A DNA stretch of 64,000 bases from Nostoc sp. B(2019) (GCF_010091925.1 NZ_WVID01000004.1:186001-250000); one strand, 5' to 3'. Positions 35,528 to 45,440 are shown, numbered from the stretch's first letter. Numbers and translations are program-made. Notes: generated by a model not told the origin, from the sequence alone.

Positions 35528-35887
35528 ATGCAGATTACCCAGAGTCTCCATACAGCCATTCTCGTTACTGACTTAGAACGCTCCGAACACTTTTATGGCA
35601 AAGTATTGGGATTATCCAAAATAGATCGCTCCCTAAAATACTCTGGTGTATGGTATCAAGTCGGCAACTATCAAATTCACTTGATTGTTGCAACCACCGT
35701 ACCCACCGAAAACCCAAACGAAAAATGGGGCCGTAACCCCCACATAGCTTTCTCTGTTGCTGACTTAGACACCGCCAAATTAGAGTTACTCAATCACAAT
35801 TATCGCATTCAAGCCAGCGCCTCCGGTCGCGCCGCCCTTTTCACCCAAGACCCTGATGGGAATATTATCGAGCTGAGTCAGCAGTGA
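35528..35887 (+). CDS. VOC/glyoxalase superfamily protein
   Basis: 119 residues in two beta-alpha-beta-beta-beta halves: HTAILVTDLERSEHFYGKVLGL and PHIAFSVADLDTAKLELL. Potential metal ligands include His in the first and second halves and Glu in IIELSQ. These proteins act as small dioxygenases, isomerases or resistance proteins; substrate unknown. The G-rich tract just downstream (35888-35930) is a repeat. Confidence 0.9.
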   Translation: MQITQSLHTAILVTDLERSEHFYGKVLGLSKIDRSLKYSGVWYQVGNYQIHLIVATTVPTENPNEKWGRNPHIAFSVADLDTAKLELLNHNYRIQASASGRAALFTQDPDGNIIELSQQ

Positions 35888-35989
35888 GGGGCAGGGAGCG
35901 GAGGGGCAAGGGGGCAGAGGAGCAGGGGGAGAATAAATAAAAGACTATTGACCAATGACTGTTGACAAATGACTGTTGACAAATGACCA

Positions 35990-37282
35990 ATGAAAATCAT
36001 TGCCTACACTTACAGTGACCCTCTACTGGAACAATCTTTTGAGCAAACTAATTGGGGATGGGAGGTGGATTGTGTTTATCAAGATTTGGGCAATAGATCG
36101 CAATTAGAACAATTATTCACGGACTGCCAAACTGAACCAGTAGATTATCTGCTAATTCGTCGCTTGGAAGAATTGGGGGATACTGTAGATGAAGTGAGCG
36201 ATCGCTTGAATGAACTCGAAGGGATGGGAGTCATAGTAATTGCCACTGAACAACCATATACATCTGAAACCTCGGATATCCGCAGCGAATTGCTGAATTT
36301 GCTACACGAAGTTCAACGTCATCAACGCAGTCGCCGCATCCGCCAAGGACACGCCCGCAATCGGCTTGATGCTGCACCCCCACCTGGTAAAGTTCCCTAC
36401 GGCTACCGCAGAGGTAAAGGAAAATATACTATTGACCGCAGTACTTCACCAGTGGTCAAAGATTTTTTTGAACACTTTTTACTCTATGGTTCTTTACGGG
36501 GTTCAGTCCGTTATCTGGCGAAAAAATATGGCAAGAAAATCTCTGTAACTACTGGGCGGCGCTGGCTGACGAATCCAGTCTATCGGGGCGATACAGCTTA
36601 TCACAATGGTGAAATTCTCTCTAATACTCATGTTCCGATAATTTCTAAAGAAGAAGCTGCCCAAATTGACCGACTTTTGCGCCGTAACAGCCGTTTACCG
36701 TCTCGAACTGCTAGTGCGCCACGTTCTCTAGCTGGGTTGGTTATCTGTGATCAGTGTCAGTCACATTTGGTAGTTACCAGCGTCACTCAACGAAACCAAG
36801 ATAAAGAGTATCTTTATTTACGTTCAATTAGCTGTCCCAAACATCCTAAATGTCGTGCTATTCCCTATCAGGAAGTTTTGGAACACACAATTGAAACGGT
36901 TTGCCGTGACTTACCCTTAGCAGTCGCGGGAATGAATTTCCCTCAATTGGATGCAGTCAAGAATAATTTAAGTGAAGCGATCGCTCGTCAGCAAGAAATA
37001 CTTGCTCAGTTACCCACTTTAGTCGAAACAGAGATTTTGGATACTGAAACAGCAAAGTTAAGGGCTTACAAACTCCGCACAGAAATTTCTGCACTGCAAG
37101 CTAAGCTGGCAACTCTCCCACCTGTAAACTTGCGTTCTGTTGCCCAAGCTGTTTCTATTCCACAATTTTGGTTAGACCTGTCGGAAGCAGAGCGACGATT
37201 TTACTTTCGAGAATTCATTAGGCAAATTGAGATTATTCGTCAGGATAAAAAGTGGGATTTGCAAGTAATTTTTATTTTTTAA
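35990..37282 (+). CDS. Large serine recombinase family protein (XisF-like) with altered catalytic residues
   Basis: 430 residues: N-terminal resolvase-like domain (1-110), recombinase domain (about 130-235, GKVPYGYRRGKGKY to YRGDTAYHNG), zinc-ribbon CDQC...CPKHPKC (about 255-290), and a C-terminal coiled coil. Ser9 in AYTYSDP is the candidate nucleophile, but the Arg of the usual RVS is Thr7. In the DRLxR motif the final Arg is Glu61 (RRLEE) with Arg58 kept. This could be a diverged or inactive recombinase kept for DNA binding; no attachment sites are evident beside it. Confidence 0.85.
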   Translation: MKIIAYTYSDPLLEQSFEQTNWGWEVDCVYQDLGNRSQLEQLFTDCQTEPVDYLLIRRLEELGDTVDEVSDRLNELEGMGVIVIATEQPYTSETSDIRSELLNLLHEVQRHQRSRRIRQGHARNRLDAAPPPGKVPYGYRRGKGKYTIDRSTSPVVKDFFEHFLLYGSLRGSVRYLAKKYGKKISVTTGRRWLTNPVYRGDTAYHNGEILSNTHVPIISKEEAAQIDRLLRRNSRLPSRTASAPRSLAGLVICDQCQSHLVVTSVTQRNQDKEYLYLRSISCPKHPKCRAIPYQEVLEHTIETVCRDLPLAVAGMNFPQLDAVKNNLSEAIARQQEILAQLPTLVETEILDTETAKLRAYKLRTEISALQAKLATLPPVNLRSVAQAVSIPQFWLDLSEAERRFYFREFIRQIEIIRQDKKWDLQVIFIF

Positions 37283-37945
37283 TTGCTGATGGGCTGCTAA
37301 CCCATTAAACATCTTGCAAATTTTCGATTTTCCCTCTTCATTAAAAAATTGTTATATTTCAGCTAATTTTTACTGTTTAAATTTTTATATTCGTAATTTA
37401 TTTAACTTATATATTACTATTAGATTTGTATTTTTACCTGAATGCAGCAGTAAAAATCTCCACAAATATGTAACAAAAAGTACTATATTTATATCACAAA
37501 AAATACTTTTATTGTATGCAAAGCAGAGGTTGACCTTGGGAATGAGTAATATAATCATTAAGCATTACCCAAAAGCCTTACAGGATAAATTTACCAAGTT
37601 TTTTGCTGATTTATTTATACTGGTTAACTTAAAATTAAGTAAACAAAACTAAAACTAAATGCTACATCTAAAACAAAAATTTTGTTCATTTGTATACTCT
37701 TAAACAAGTGATTAAATATTTTTTACTTGTATTATTTTTACCAAATAGTTCAAGAAATGTTTGTTAAATAACAAGAAAAATAGCTAAGATAAATTTCTCA
37801 AAAAGTTGACGCCAATTATAAAAAATTGAGTTAACCTTGGAAACTAGCAATTGTTAAGAACAGAGGTTGTTATTGGGTGGCAACATAGGAGATTCGTTCT
37901 AGTCTCTTGTAATCAAACCAGCAAGCAAAATGATTATCATAGAAT
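37283..37945. other. AT-rich intergenic region, 663 bp
   Basis: Very AT-rich. A frame at 37314-37652 (112 codons) is full of Phe, Ile, Leu, Asn and Lys codons, consistent with random AT-rich DNA, and has no ribosome-binding site, so I do not call it. The region before 37946 is the likely promoter of the glycosyltransferase. Confidence 0.5.
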
Positions 37946-39565
37946 ATGCAAGAAGGAAGCTTTGTTTGGGGTCATCTAGAGAGACAGCATCGCACGGTTG
38001 ATAAATGGATTGATTGGGTATGGTTGGTAGTACTACTTTTAGCGGCAGTGTTACTATTTAGCATCAATCTTGGAGGATTACCGCTGCGAGATTGGGATGA
38101 AGGCACTGTGGCACAGGTTGCTCGTGAAATTTGGCGTGCTCCAGAAGGCTCAATGCGTTGGCTTTACCCAACCCTAGGAGGCGAACCGTATCACAACAAG
38201 CCGCCCCTGATGCATTTACTAATTGCTTGGGCTTATTCTCTAGGAGGCATGAATGAATTCGCAACACGTTTGCCTGGAGCAATTTTAACAGCTATCTCAG
38301 TACCTTTACTGTATTGCATTGGTCGAGAGATATTTCGCCAACGTTGGGCGGCTATTTATAGCGCCTTGATTTACCTAACAATGCTACCCGTCGTGCGTCA
38401 TGGGCGTTTGGCAATGTTAGATGGGGCGGTGGTAAGTTTTTTGATGTTGATGATGTTGTGTGTATTACGATCGCGCCGGGATTTACGTTATTGCCTTGGT
38501 GTTGGCGTCAGTTTCGGGTTAATTTGTCTAACTCAAGGACTGTTAGGCGTATTGCTAGGTGCGATCGCGATCGTATTTTTGTTTTGGGACACGCCACGAC
38601 TACTTACCAGCTACTATTTTTGGCTAGCAATCTTCATCGGCATTCTGCCTGTAGCTTTTTGGTATAGCGCCCAACTGATCCATTATGGTTACACTTTTGT
38701 CCAAGACGGCATTGTAAATCAATCCCTAAATAGAGTCGGGACAGTCGTCGAGAAGAATCCTCAACCACCCTGGTACTATGTCATCGAACTTTTGAAATGG
38801 ACATGGCCCTGGCTAGTGTTTTTACCGCAAACTGTACGTTTAACCTGGGAAAATCGCAACCTGAGCTGGGCAAAACTCGTACTAGTGTGGAGTGGTGTTT
38901 ATCTGCTAGCAATTTCCTTCATGAGTACCAAATTTGCCTGGTACATATTCCCGATTTACCCTAGCTTAGCCTTAGCTTTTGGTATCCAGTTAACAGAGAC
39001 AGAAAATTCGCCTTTACTGTCATCGTATCCTCGTACTTGGGTAGCTGGTTTAGCAATACTTGCTGTGGCCGCTTCTTCTGGTAGCATGTATTTCAGTTGG
39101 GGTACAGCACCAAAAACCGACTTACAGTTGATTTTTGCAGCAATAGCTTTAACCATGACCTTAGCAGCTATTTTGGCAGAGCGAGGTGACGGACAATTTC
39201 TAAAGATTTTATTTTGGGGAAGTTATATTTCGCTACTGCTGTTGATGAAATCCAACTACTGGGTTTGGGAATTAAGTAAAGCCTATCCAGTTAAACCAGT
39301 CGCCGCCATGATAGTGCAAGCAAATCCAGCTGTGAAGAAGATTTACACATCTTTCCCCTATCATCGTCCCTCATTGGATTTTTATAGCGATCGCACCATC
39401 ATTCCCGCCTCTCCAGGTGAACTGAAATATTATTGGCACTACAGCGGACAACCCTACTTCCTGCTGAATGCATCTACTGCAAATAATCTCCAACTAGAGT
39501 CAATGAAGCTAATTGACCAGGCTGAAGGTTGGAAACTAGTTACAAAAGATACTAATCGTCTGTAG
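37946..39565 (+). CDS. GT39-like membrane glycosyltransferase (ArnT/PMT fold)
   Basis: 539 residues with about 11-12 hydrophobic segments. The early luminal loop WDEGTVAQVAREIW holds the conserved Asp-Glu of GT-C enzymes, followed by GGEPYHNKPPLMHLLIAW. Such proteins move sugars from polyprenyl-phosphate donors to lipids, glycans or proteins at the plasma membrane. The C-terminal 110 residues are a soluble periplasmic domain. No neighbours share the pathway. Confidence 0.9.
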   Translation: MQEGSFVWGHLERQHRTVDKWIDWVWLVVLLLAAVLLFSINLGGLPLRDWDEGTVAQVAREIWRAPEGSMRWLYPTLGGEPYHNKPPLMHLLIAWAYSLGGMNEFATRLPGAILTAISVPLLYCIGREIFRQRWAAIYSALIYLTMLPVVRHGRLAMLDGAVVSFLMLMMLCVLRSRRDLRYCLGVGVSFGLICLTQGLLGVLLGAIAIVFLFWDTPRLLTSYYFWLAIFIGILPVAFWYSAQLIHYGYTFVQDGIVNQSLNRVGTVVEKNPQPPWYYVIELLKWTWPWLVFLPQTVRLTWENRNLSWAKLVLVWSGVYLLAISFMSTKFAWYIFPIYPSLALAFGIQLTETENSPLLSSYPRTWVAGLAILAVAASSGSMYFSWGTAPKTDLQLIFAAIALTMTLAAILAERGDGQFLKILFWGSYISLLLLMKSNYWVWELSKAYPVKPVAAMIVQANPAVKKIYTSFPYHRPSLDFYSDRTIIPASPGELKYYWHYSGQPYFLLNASTANNLQLESMKLIDQAEGWKLVTKDTNRL

Positions 39566-39857
39566 AAAATCAAGTTGCGTCACTCCGAAGGGGGAAAAGG
39601 GAAAAGGCTAGAATTTACCCCTCACCCTTTACCCTTTTCCGAAACCACAAGGAAGCTTGTTAGGCTTATCCGAATATTGGAGTTTTAGTAGCGATCGCCT
39701 TTCTCCAGAAAGTTTAATTCTTTTTCGCTAGTTTGTAAAAGCTCCAGGATTTTAGTTTGAAGAGATGATAAACCCCGTAATCTTGCGGTTTGTCTAGCGG
39801 GACTGATTTTTCTATGCTGTAAACATTAAGAAATATTTCATTGGATAGAGAAATCAG

Positions 39858-40874
39858 GTGTTAACAAATTTACAAAATATTTCATCATTTCCAGAAAAGC
39901 CAGAAGAACTTGCTGAAACGGGAGCAAATCAGACGTTTTCAGAAGCGTGGGCGAAGAAGTATTTGCGAAAGCTAGCTGAACAGGATGATCTGACCGAAGC
40001 CCTCAACCGAAGTGAAATGGCAACTGAGGTTGCAAAAACGTTAGTGCAGACACTCCGAACCACGAGTGTTCAAGCGTGGGCGAGAACGGAAGCACTTCTA
40101 TCTCAAGAGGTAATTCGGCATCAAATAGACCCTCAATTAATTGATCCGTGGGCAGTAGCAAAGGATGCTCACCAGATTTATCAATCTTCCCTATCAGCTT
40201 ATGCTCAACAGATTCCCCCACCGAAGTTTTCTACGTGGATTGCGTCGGATTTAGGAAATATTCGGCAGAAATACATAGCAGATGATCCTAGAGTGATCGG
40301 GTTTATTAGTATGCAGTTCCACTACAGCGGACAAATACTGCTCAACTTGACACCACCAGCACAGCAACCATTGCTGAGTGCTTACTTCAAGGTAATTGAT
40401 GACCATCTTTATATGCCGCTCCAGCGTGCTTACCATGCAGCAGCCCAACATGCTTACAACGCACCACCGTTAAAAGCAGTTCAGCAACTCTTACCGTTGT
40501 GCAGTGAGATTGCGACCAAGATTGTAGAACGGGTAACAGAGCTATATCCTGCTTATCATTGCCATACAGGTCGTTTAAGTGACACTAATATTAAAATTTC
40601 GAGTATCCGTGATACCGAAATGTTCCAAGTTTATCTGTGGGTCTGTGTTTTGGAGAACAACATTAGCGCCGTACAACAAGAACTATTTCCGCTGTGTGTG
40701 ATGCTGTATCCTCGATTAAAGGTACGTTGGGAATTGGTGCGGCAATTGATTCACTTGCTCGGTGTTGAGATCCGCTCTCGTCTAGAGCCAGAACAAGCTG
40801 CTTATTTTGTCCCTTACTATGAGTCGTTGTGGGGAATGTTTTCACCCCAAGTATTCCCGGATAGTACATTATAG
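39858..40874 (+). CDS. Hypothetical alpha-helical protein
   Basis: 338 residues starting at GTG 39858 with CAGG just before it. Sequence is helix-rich and acidic at the N-terminus, with no membrane segment or known motif. Features include AWAKKYLRKLAEQDDL, SEMATEVAKTLVQTL and SIRDTEMFQVYLWVCVLE. Length and codon use look genuine. I do not recognise a family. Confidence 0.75.
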   Translation: MLTNLQNISSFPEKPEELAETGANQTFSEAWAKKYLRKLAEQDDLTEALNRSEMATEVAKTLVQTLRTTSVQAWARTEALLSQEVIRHQIDPQLIDPWAVAKDAHQIYQSSLSAYAQQIPPPKFSTWIASDLGNIRQKYIADDPRVIGFISMQFHYSGQILLNLTPPAQQPLLSAYFKVIDDHLYMPLQRAYHAAAQHAYNAPPLKAVQQLLPLCSEIATKIVERVTELYPAYHCHTGRLSDTNIKISSIRDTEMFQVYLWVCVLENNISAVQQELFPLCVMLYPRLKVRWELVRQLIHLLGVEIRSRLEPEQAAYFVPYYESLWGMFSPQVFPDSTL

Positions 40875-40933
40875 ATACTTTTGTATACCGACCTTCAAAT
40901 TTCATGAGACTTTTGGACAATAGTTCCCTGCTT

Positions 40934-40964
40934 GTAGGGTGGGCATTACAATGCTCACCCTACT
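40934..40964. repeat. Palindromic repeat GTAGGGTGGGCA type
   Basis: Arms TAGGGTGGGCAT and ATGCTCACCCTA (one mismatch) around a short loop, about 60 bp after the stop of the preceding gene. A common dispersed palindrome in cyanobacteria that may also act as a terminator. Confidence 0.65.
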
Positions 40965-41137
40965 GTGGTTTATCTATATAAAAGAAAAACTCTATCAGAG
41001 AATACGGTGATACATAGCTAATTAAAACCATGCTCTATTTGTTTGTTTAGGGCAAATAGAACACGGTGAAACAGGAGTACGTTTTGTTATAATAATACTG
41101 ACAGTAGTGTAAGATTTAATTATAACAATGTATAAAC

Positions 41138-41521
41138 TTATGGAGATTTTTCCCCTACTTCTTTAATTTGCTCTATGGGAAAAACTTGGCGATCGTAGCT
41201 TGTGCTTTCCTGGGTAATAGCAATCATACTAAAGAAAATGGCACTTCCCACGGCTAGAGCTACCATAGGACGCTTGAGCAAGACAAAATCTCTTATAATC
41301 CTAGCTAGGGGTCGGCTTTGACGACGTAGCGCCGAAGCAATCACCATCTGTCTCCAAGTAAATGGATCACGGACGTAATGACCGCTTTGACAGACTACTA
41401 GACGTTCCTGGCAATACGGACAGGTAAACAAGCCAATGCACGTCTTGACCGGTTTGGGTGTAGCATTTCTTTGGCAAATTGGGCAAGTAACATAATGATT
41501 ATCAAAGGTGTGTGTATTCAT
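41138..41521 (-). CDS. Zinc-ribbon protein with one membrane segment
   Basis: 127 residues. CPIC (13-16) and CPYC (34-37) form a zinc ribbon. MVALAVGSAIFFSMIAIT (about 85-102) is a membrane helix. The Arg-rich stretch between them may touch nucleic acid or membrane. Conserved-looking hypothetical. Confidence 0.75.
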   Translation of the reverse strand: MNTHTFDNHYVTCPICQRNATPKPVKTCIGLFTCPYCQERLVVCQSGHYVRDPFTWRQMVIASALRRQSRPLARIIRDFVLLKRPMVALAVGSAIFFSMIAITQESTSYDRQVFPIEQIKEVGEKSP

Positions 41522-41999
41522 TTACCTTGTCCGCCTAGTCCACTTATTCGCTCTATAACAATAGGTATATTGAATTCAAATCAATATTTAGTAGATTGCT
41601 AAGTATGGTTTGATATCAGCCATAAGTCACACGTAAATTTGCATTCCTAATTAAGGATAGCTCAATTGTCACAACACGAGTATAGCTAGATTTAGGTAAG
41701 GATGACTCCCCTTGAATGCTTGTTTATCGTGCGTCCACTCAATTTACAAATATTGTATTTTGTTTACAGAGAATAGAGTCAAAGCTCACTCGCAGCTAAG
41801 AGAGCGATCGCTAACCCTTAACATTAATTCTCTCCCATTTAACCATTCTCACCACAAAAATTTTGCACAGTGACATTTTTTGCTAAAGCTTTGTAAATTA
41901 AGCAAATAAAGTCTACTTGTCTGGTTGCTAAATAATGGCTCACAATGAGAAATAACAGATAAAAACTTAAATTTTTTCTTACATTTACCCTGCCTCTCA
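41522..41999. other. Intergenic region, 478 bp
   Basis: AT-rich with one HIP1-like site (GAGCGATCGCT near 41802). It should carry divergent promoters for the zinc-ribbon gene and the ClC gene. Nothing else visible. Confidence 0.45.
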
Positions 42000-43985
42000 A
42001 TGACTCTCTGGCCTCCCACTGAACTGAGGAAGGTAACGGAAGAACCTGCCTTTCCTACACCTTCTGCGCGTTTAGCTCAGCTAATTAACCGTTTTCAACC
42101 ATCCCCTGAAACCGTAGTGCTATTTTTAGCCATGCTAATTGGCGGTGGCACTGGTATGGGTATAGTTACTTTTCACTATTTAATCCAGCTGATTCACCAT
42201 CTGATGCTGGAAACTTTGATGAGCCAGATTGGTGGTTGGGGTGCTTGGACTTTAGCCTGCGTTCCTATCCTTGGCGGACTTATCGTTGGCTTGATGCGCT
42301 GGCGCACTCAAGACTTTGGTCCTGGACTTTCATCTCTCATCGCCGCCTCTCAAGGAACAGAAATAAAGCGACCACTACGACCAGTGACGAAGATGCTGGC
42401 TGCATCTGTTTCTTTGGGAAGCGGTGCTTCTTTGGGGCCAGAGGGGCCAAGTGTAGAAATTGGTGCCAATTTTGGGATGTTGTTGTCTCTAATACTACAA
42501 GTATCTCAAGAACGACGGCGATTGCTTTTAGGTGCTGGTGCTGCTGCTGGATTAGCTGCTGGATTTAATGCTCCCATCGCGGGAGTATTCTTTGCTCTAG
42601 AGGTGGTGATGGGAGCTACATCCTTCGCAACTTCTGCTGTAAGTGTGGTACTGCTAGCGGCTGTGGTGGCGGCTTTAATTGCTCAAATTGGTTTGGGTAC
42701 ACAGCCTGCTTTTGCTTTACCTGTTTACCAAGTTCGCAGTCCTTTGGAATTACCCCTTTATCTTGGCTTGGGTTTAGGGGCTAGTCTAGTTTCTCTAGCT
42801 TATACAGAATCAATTCGTTTGGCAAAAGCCTGCTTTGGTGGGAGGGTTCCGGGTTTTGATTTTTTGGGGCGAATTCCTCAGCCGATTCATCCCATTATTG
42901 GCGGCGTCATCGTGGGTGCAGTTGCTTTACTTTTTCCGCAAATTTTGGGTGTCGGTTATGAAACTGTAGAAGCAATGCTTCAAGATGTAGAGTTTTCCCT
43001 TTTGTTGTTGGTTGAGTTGTTGGTACTGAAGCTACTGATGACTGCTATTAGTACAGGGAGTGGTTTTGTTGGCGGTTTGTTTGCACCAGCGATGTTTCTG
43101 GGTGCTTCTTTTGGTTCGGCTTACGCCAAAATTTTGGCTTTAGTCTTTCCGGTAATTGGTGAGCAGATGGCAGCTCCCCCAGCTTATGCAATGGTGGGAA
43201 TGGCAGCAGTCCTAGCTGCCAGTGTTAGAGCACCACTAACGGCAATTTTAATGCTGTTTGAATTAACTCGTGACTACCGTATTGTTTTACCGTTGATGGC
43301 AGCTGTGGGTTTGAGTGTTTGGCTAGTGGAGCGGATTAAGCCGACTTTTAATTCTAACTCTAATTTACAGCAGATTGGTCTTTCTGAATTGAAAGATGAA
43401 CAGGCGGAAATTGTGCAGCAAATTTTGGTAGAAGATGCCATGCACTCTTGTCCAAAAAAGTTATCTGCAACGTTGGGAGTGTTAGATGCGGCTGTGGAAA
43501 TGACACGCGATCGCGCGCGGAGTGCTTTAGTAATTGATGAAGCCGACCAATTAGTTGGTATCCTTTCTCTGGAAGATATTAACCGCGCTCTTTCTGTTTG
43601 GCAAACTTACTCAAATTCACCAACAGAAATTCAGGATAATTTATCCAGTCAGACCCTTATAGATATTTGTACCACTGAAATCCTTTATGCTTGGCAAGAT
43701 GAACTCTTATCTGAAGCTTTAGACCGCATGGCTCTTAGAGGTTTGCATCAATTACCAGTAGTAGCACGAGACAATCCTGATCGCATTTTAGGTTTACTAG
43801 AAAAAGAGCAAATTGCATTAACTTGCAATTTAGCAGTTACGCGTAAGGCGCTTCGTCACTATTTACCAGTTTTACCGACAACAGATGTAGTTATTAGTCA
43901 AGAGTCAAGAGGAGCCAGTGCGTTGGGCGGCTCCGCCGACTTAAAGCAACTGGCGTTCAAGAGTCAAGAGTCAAAAAATCTTTGA
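42000..43985 (+). CDS. ClC chloride channel/transporter with C-terminal CBS domains and repeat-derived tail
   Basis: 661 residues. Membrane part about 35-445 with selectivity loops SGASLGPEGPSVEIG and GGLFAPAMFLGA. CBS pair about 475-615 (VEDAMHS, VIDEADQLVGILSLEDI, QLPVVARDNPDRILGLLE). The final 29 residues (633-661, SQESRGASALGG to SQESKNL) are encoded by an interspersed repeat that has run into the gene end. ClC proteins move Cl- (with or without H+), and the CBS pair may sense adenine nucleotides. Confidence 0.95.
   Translation: MTLWPPTELRKVTEEPAFPTPSARLAQLINRFQPSPETVVLFLAMLIGGGTGMGIVTFHYLIQLIHHLMLETLMSQIGGWGAWTLACVPILGGLIVGLMRWRTQDFGPGLSSLIAASQGTEIKRPLRPVTKMLAASVSLGSGASLGPEGPSVEIGANFGMLLSLILQVSQERRRLLLGAGAAAGLAAGFNAPIAGVFFALEVVMGATSFATSAVSVVLLAAVVAALIAQIGLGTQPAFALPVYQVRSPLELPLYLGLGLGASLVSLAYTESIRLAKACFGGRVPGFDFLGRIPQPIHPIIGGVIVGAVALLFPQILGVGYETVEAMLQDVEFSLLLLVELLVLKLLMTAISTGSGFVGGLFAPAMFLGASFGSAYAKILALVFPVIGEQMAAPPAYAMVGMAAVLAASVRAPLTAILMLFELTRDYRIVLPLMAAVGLSVWLVERIKPTFNSNSNLQQIGLSELKDEQAEIVQQILVEDAMHSCPKKLSATLGVLDAAVEMTRDRARSALVIDEADQLVGILSLEDINRALSVWQTYSNSPTEIQDNLSSQTLIDICTTEILYAWQDELLSEALDRMALRGLHQLPVVARDNPDRILGLLEKEQIALTCNLAVTRKALRHYLPVLPTTDVVISQESRGASALGGSADLKQLAFKSQESKNL
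43896..43977. repeat. Interspersed repeat forming the 3' end of the ClC gene
   Basis: GTCAAGAGTCAAGAGGAGCC lead-in, GGGCGGCTCCGCC hairpin, ACTGGCGTTC and trailing GAGTCAAGAGTCAA. It is in-frame with the channel gene through to its stop codon. Confidence 0.75.
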
Positions 43986-44034
43986 TTGTGGACTTTGGAC
44001 TCTGGACTTTGGACTTTGGACTCCTGGCTATTTA

Positions 44035-44451
44035 TTAAGCTGTAGCTTCTATAGCTTCTATACCTTCTTGATCTTCTGGATCTACTTGCCTCAGACGAAT
44101 ATGCTTTTTCCCTAAAGTGATGAGAAACTCATCTCCTGGTTTGAGATTCATCTGCTTCGTATAAGCTGAACCTATCAGTAAGTTACCATTCGATTGCACA
44201 CTAATTCTATAGCTAGCACTGCGTCCACCACGCCCGTTGGCATTGGGTGCACTGTCCAACTGAATACCTTCGGCATCAATTAGGGCGTTTAAGAACTTCA
44301 TCATATTTACGCGCTCTATACCGTTTTTGGTAACGGTATAGTAGCCGCACTTCTTGGCTTTGTCTTCTTTGCTCTCGTTCTCTAGCTCTTTGACTTTTTT
44401 GAGCAGTTCTTCACCGACGAGGGGTTCAATTTTTTTCTGTTTAGGCATCAA
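44035..44451 (-). CDS. cyAbrB family transcriptional regulator
   Basis: 138 residues. CGYYTVTKNGIERVNMMKF and LDSAPNANGRGG are the cyanobacteria-specific AbrB-like pattern; the C-terminal swapped-hairpin part contains GNLLIGSAYTKQMNLKPGDEF. CyAbrB proteins control nitrogen and carbon metabolism and heterocyst genes. Assignment to cyAbrB1 or cyAbrB2 is uncertain from sequence alone. Confidence 0.9.
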   Translation of the reverse strand: MMPKQKKIEPLVGEELLKKVKELENESKEDKAKKCGYYTVTKNGIERVNMMKFLNALIDAEGIQLDSAPNANGRGGRSASYRISVQSNGNLLIGSAYTKQMNLKPGDEFLITLGKKHIRLRQVDPEDQEGIEAIEATA

Positions 44452-44842
44452 CTTAGGATGAAAACGAATGTTTGAAGTGTTTGAATCGATTTTATTTTAG
44501 CTGACGTTAAGCTAACAAGAACAGAGTCTTTTAGTTTTTATCTCAGCCTAGCCAAGTATATTACACTCATAGACAGAATTGTTGCCTGATTACTAATATT
44601 GTTAAGACAATGTATTTTATATAATTCTGGCAATGCTGATAACTATATATAGTTTGTGAATCACTGCTAGACTGTATTTGTTTAAGTTTTTTAAACTAAC
44701 CCTAAAAAGGTACTATACTTGCTGAGCATGATAATTGGAATACAGAATGATAAGCAAAACTGATCCTTAGTCAAGAGTCAAAACTCCAAGAGTTTTTATC
44801 TATTGAGTATTGACTGTTGACTAAACAACAAAGCTTACCAAA
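44452..44842. other. Intergenic region, 391 bp
   Basis: AT-rich, including the divergent promoters of the cyAbrB and Rrf2 genes. A GTCAAGAGTCAA-type short repeat lies at 44769-44825. No gene visible. Confidence 0.45.
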
Positions 44843-45286
44843 ATGAAACTAACTACCAGAGGACATTATAGTGTGAAGGCATTGCTAGATTTGAGTTTAC
44901 AGCCAGAATATGGCCCTGTATCTGTCAGAGCGATCGCCAAACGTCAAGATATCCCTGCTCCCTATTTAGAAAAACTACTAATAGAAATGCGTCGTGCTGG
45001 GTTAGTAAAATCTATTCGCGGTAGCATTGGTGGATACCAATTGGCACAACAGCCTGCACAAATATCTATCGGACAAATTTTAGAAGCAGTCGGTGAAACT
45101 ATTACCCATTTACCACATCACACACCAGCACCAGCACAAGCTGAAGATTGGGTAACATTTACCCTATGGCAGAGGCTCAACCAAAAACTCAAAGAAGCTT
45201 TATACAGTATTACTCTGGCAGACCTTTATTATGATGCTCGCAGTTGGCAAGCTTCTCTAGGGGAAGAAGCTAGTTTTGTTGTTTAG
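44843..45286 (+). CDS. Rrf2 family transcriptional regulator
   Basis: 147 residues. Winged helix at the N-terminus (MKLTTRGHYSVKALLDLSL, IAKRQDIPAPYLEKLLIEM, GSIGGYQLAQQP). The IscR-type Cys cluster is absent, so it probably does not bind [2Fe-2S] in the usual way. Target genes unknown; cobD lies downstream beyond a repeat. Confidence 0.93.
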   Translation: MKLTTRGHYSVKALLDLSLQPEYGPVSVRAIAKRQDIPAPYLEKLLIEMRRAGLVKSIRGSIGGYQLAQQPAQISIGQILEAVGETITHLPHHTPAPAQAEDWVTFTLWQRLNQKLKEALYSITLADLYYDARSWQASLGEEASFVV

Positions 45287-45326
45287 TTATTGGTCAAAAG
45301 TCAATAGTCCAGAGTTCAAATATTGA

Positions 45327-45427
45327 CCTTTGACTCTTGAACGCCAGTCGCTTCTCCTGTCGGAGACGCTGCGCGAACAAGTCGGGAAACCCGCCCACAG
45401 CGCTGGCTCCCCTTGACTCTTGACCCT
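45327..45427. repeat. Interspersed repeat between Rrf2 and cobD (inverted copy)
   Basis: GAACGCCAGTCGC ... GCGCTGGCTCC in reverse orientation relative to other copies, with an inner GGAGACGC repeat (TGTCGGAGACGCTGCGCGAA) and flanking GACTCTTGA short repeats. Confidence 0.7.
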
Positions 45428-45440
45428 TGGCTCTTGACTC

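Noticed and set aside
37314-37652. 112-codon plus-strand frame after the recombinase gene
   Set aside because: Composition matches random AT-rich DNA (Phe, Ile, Leu, Asn, Lys), there is no ribosome-binding site and no recognisable motif.
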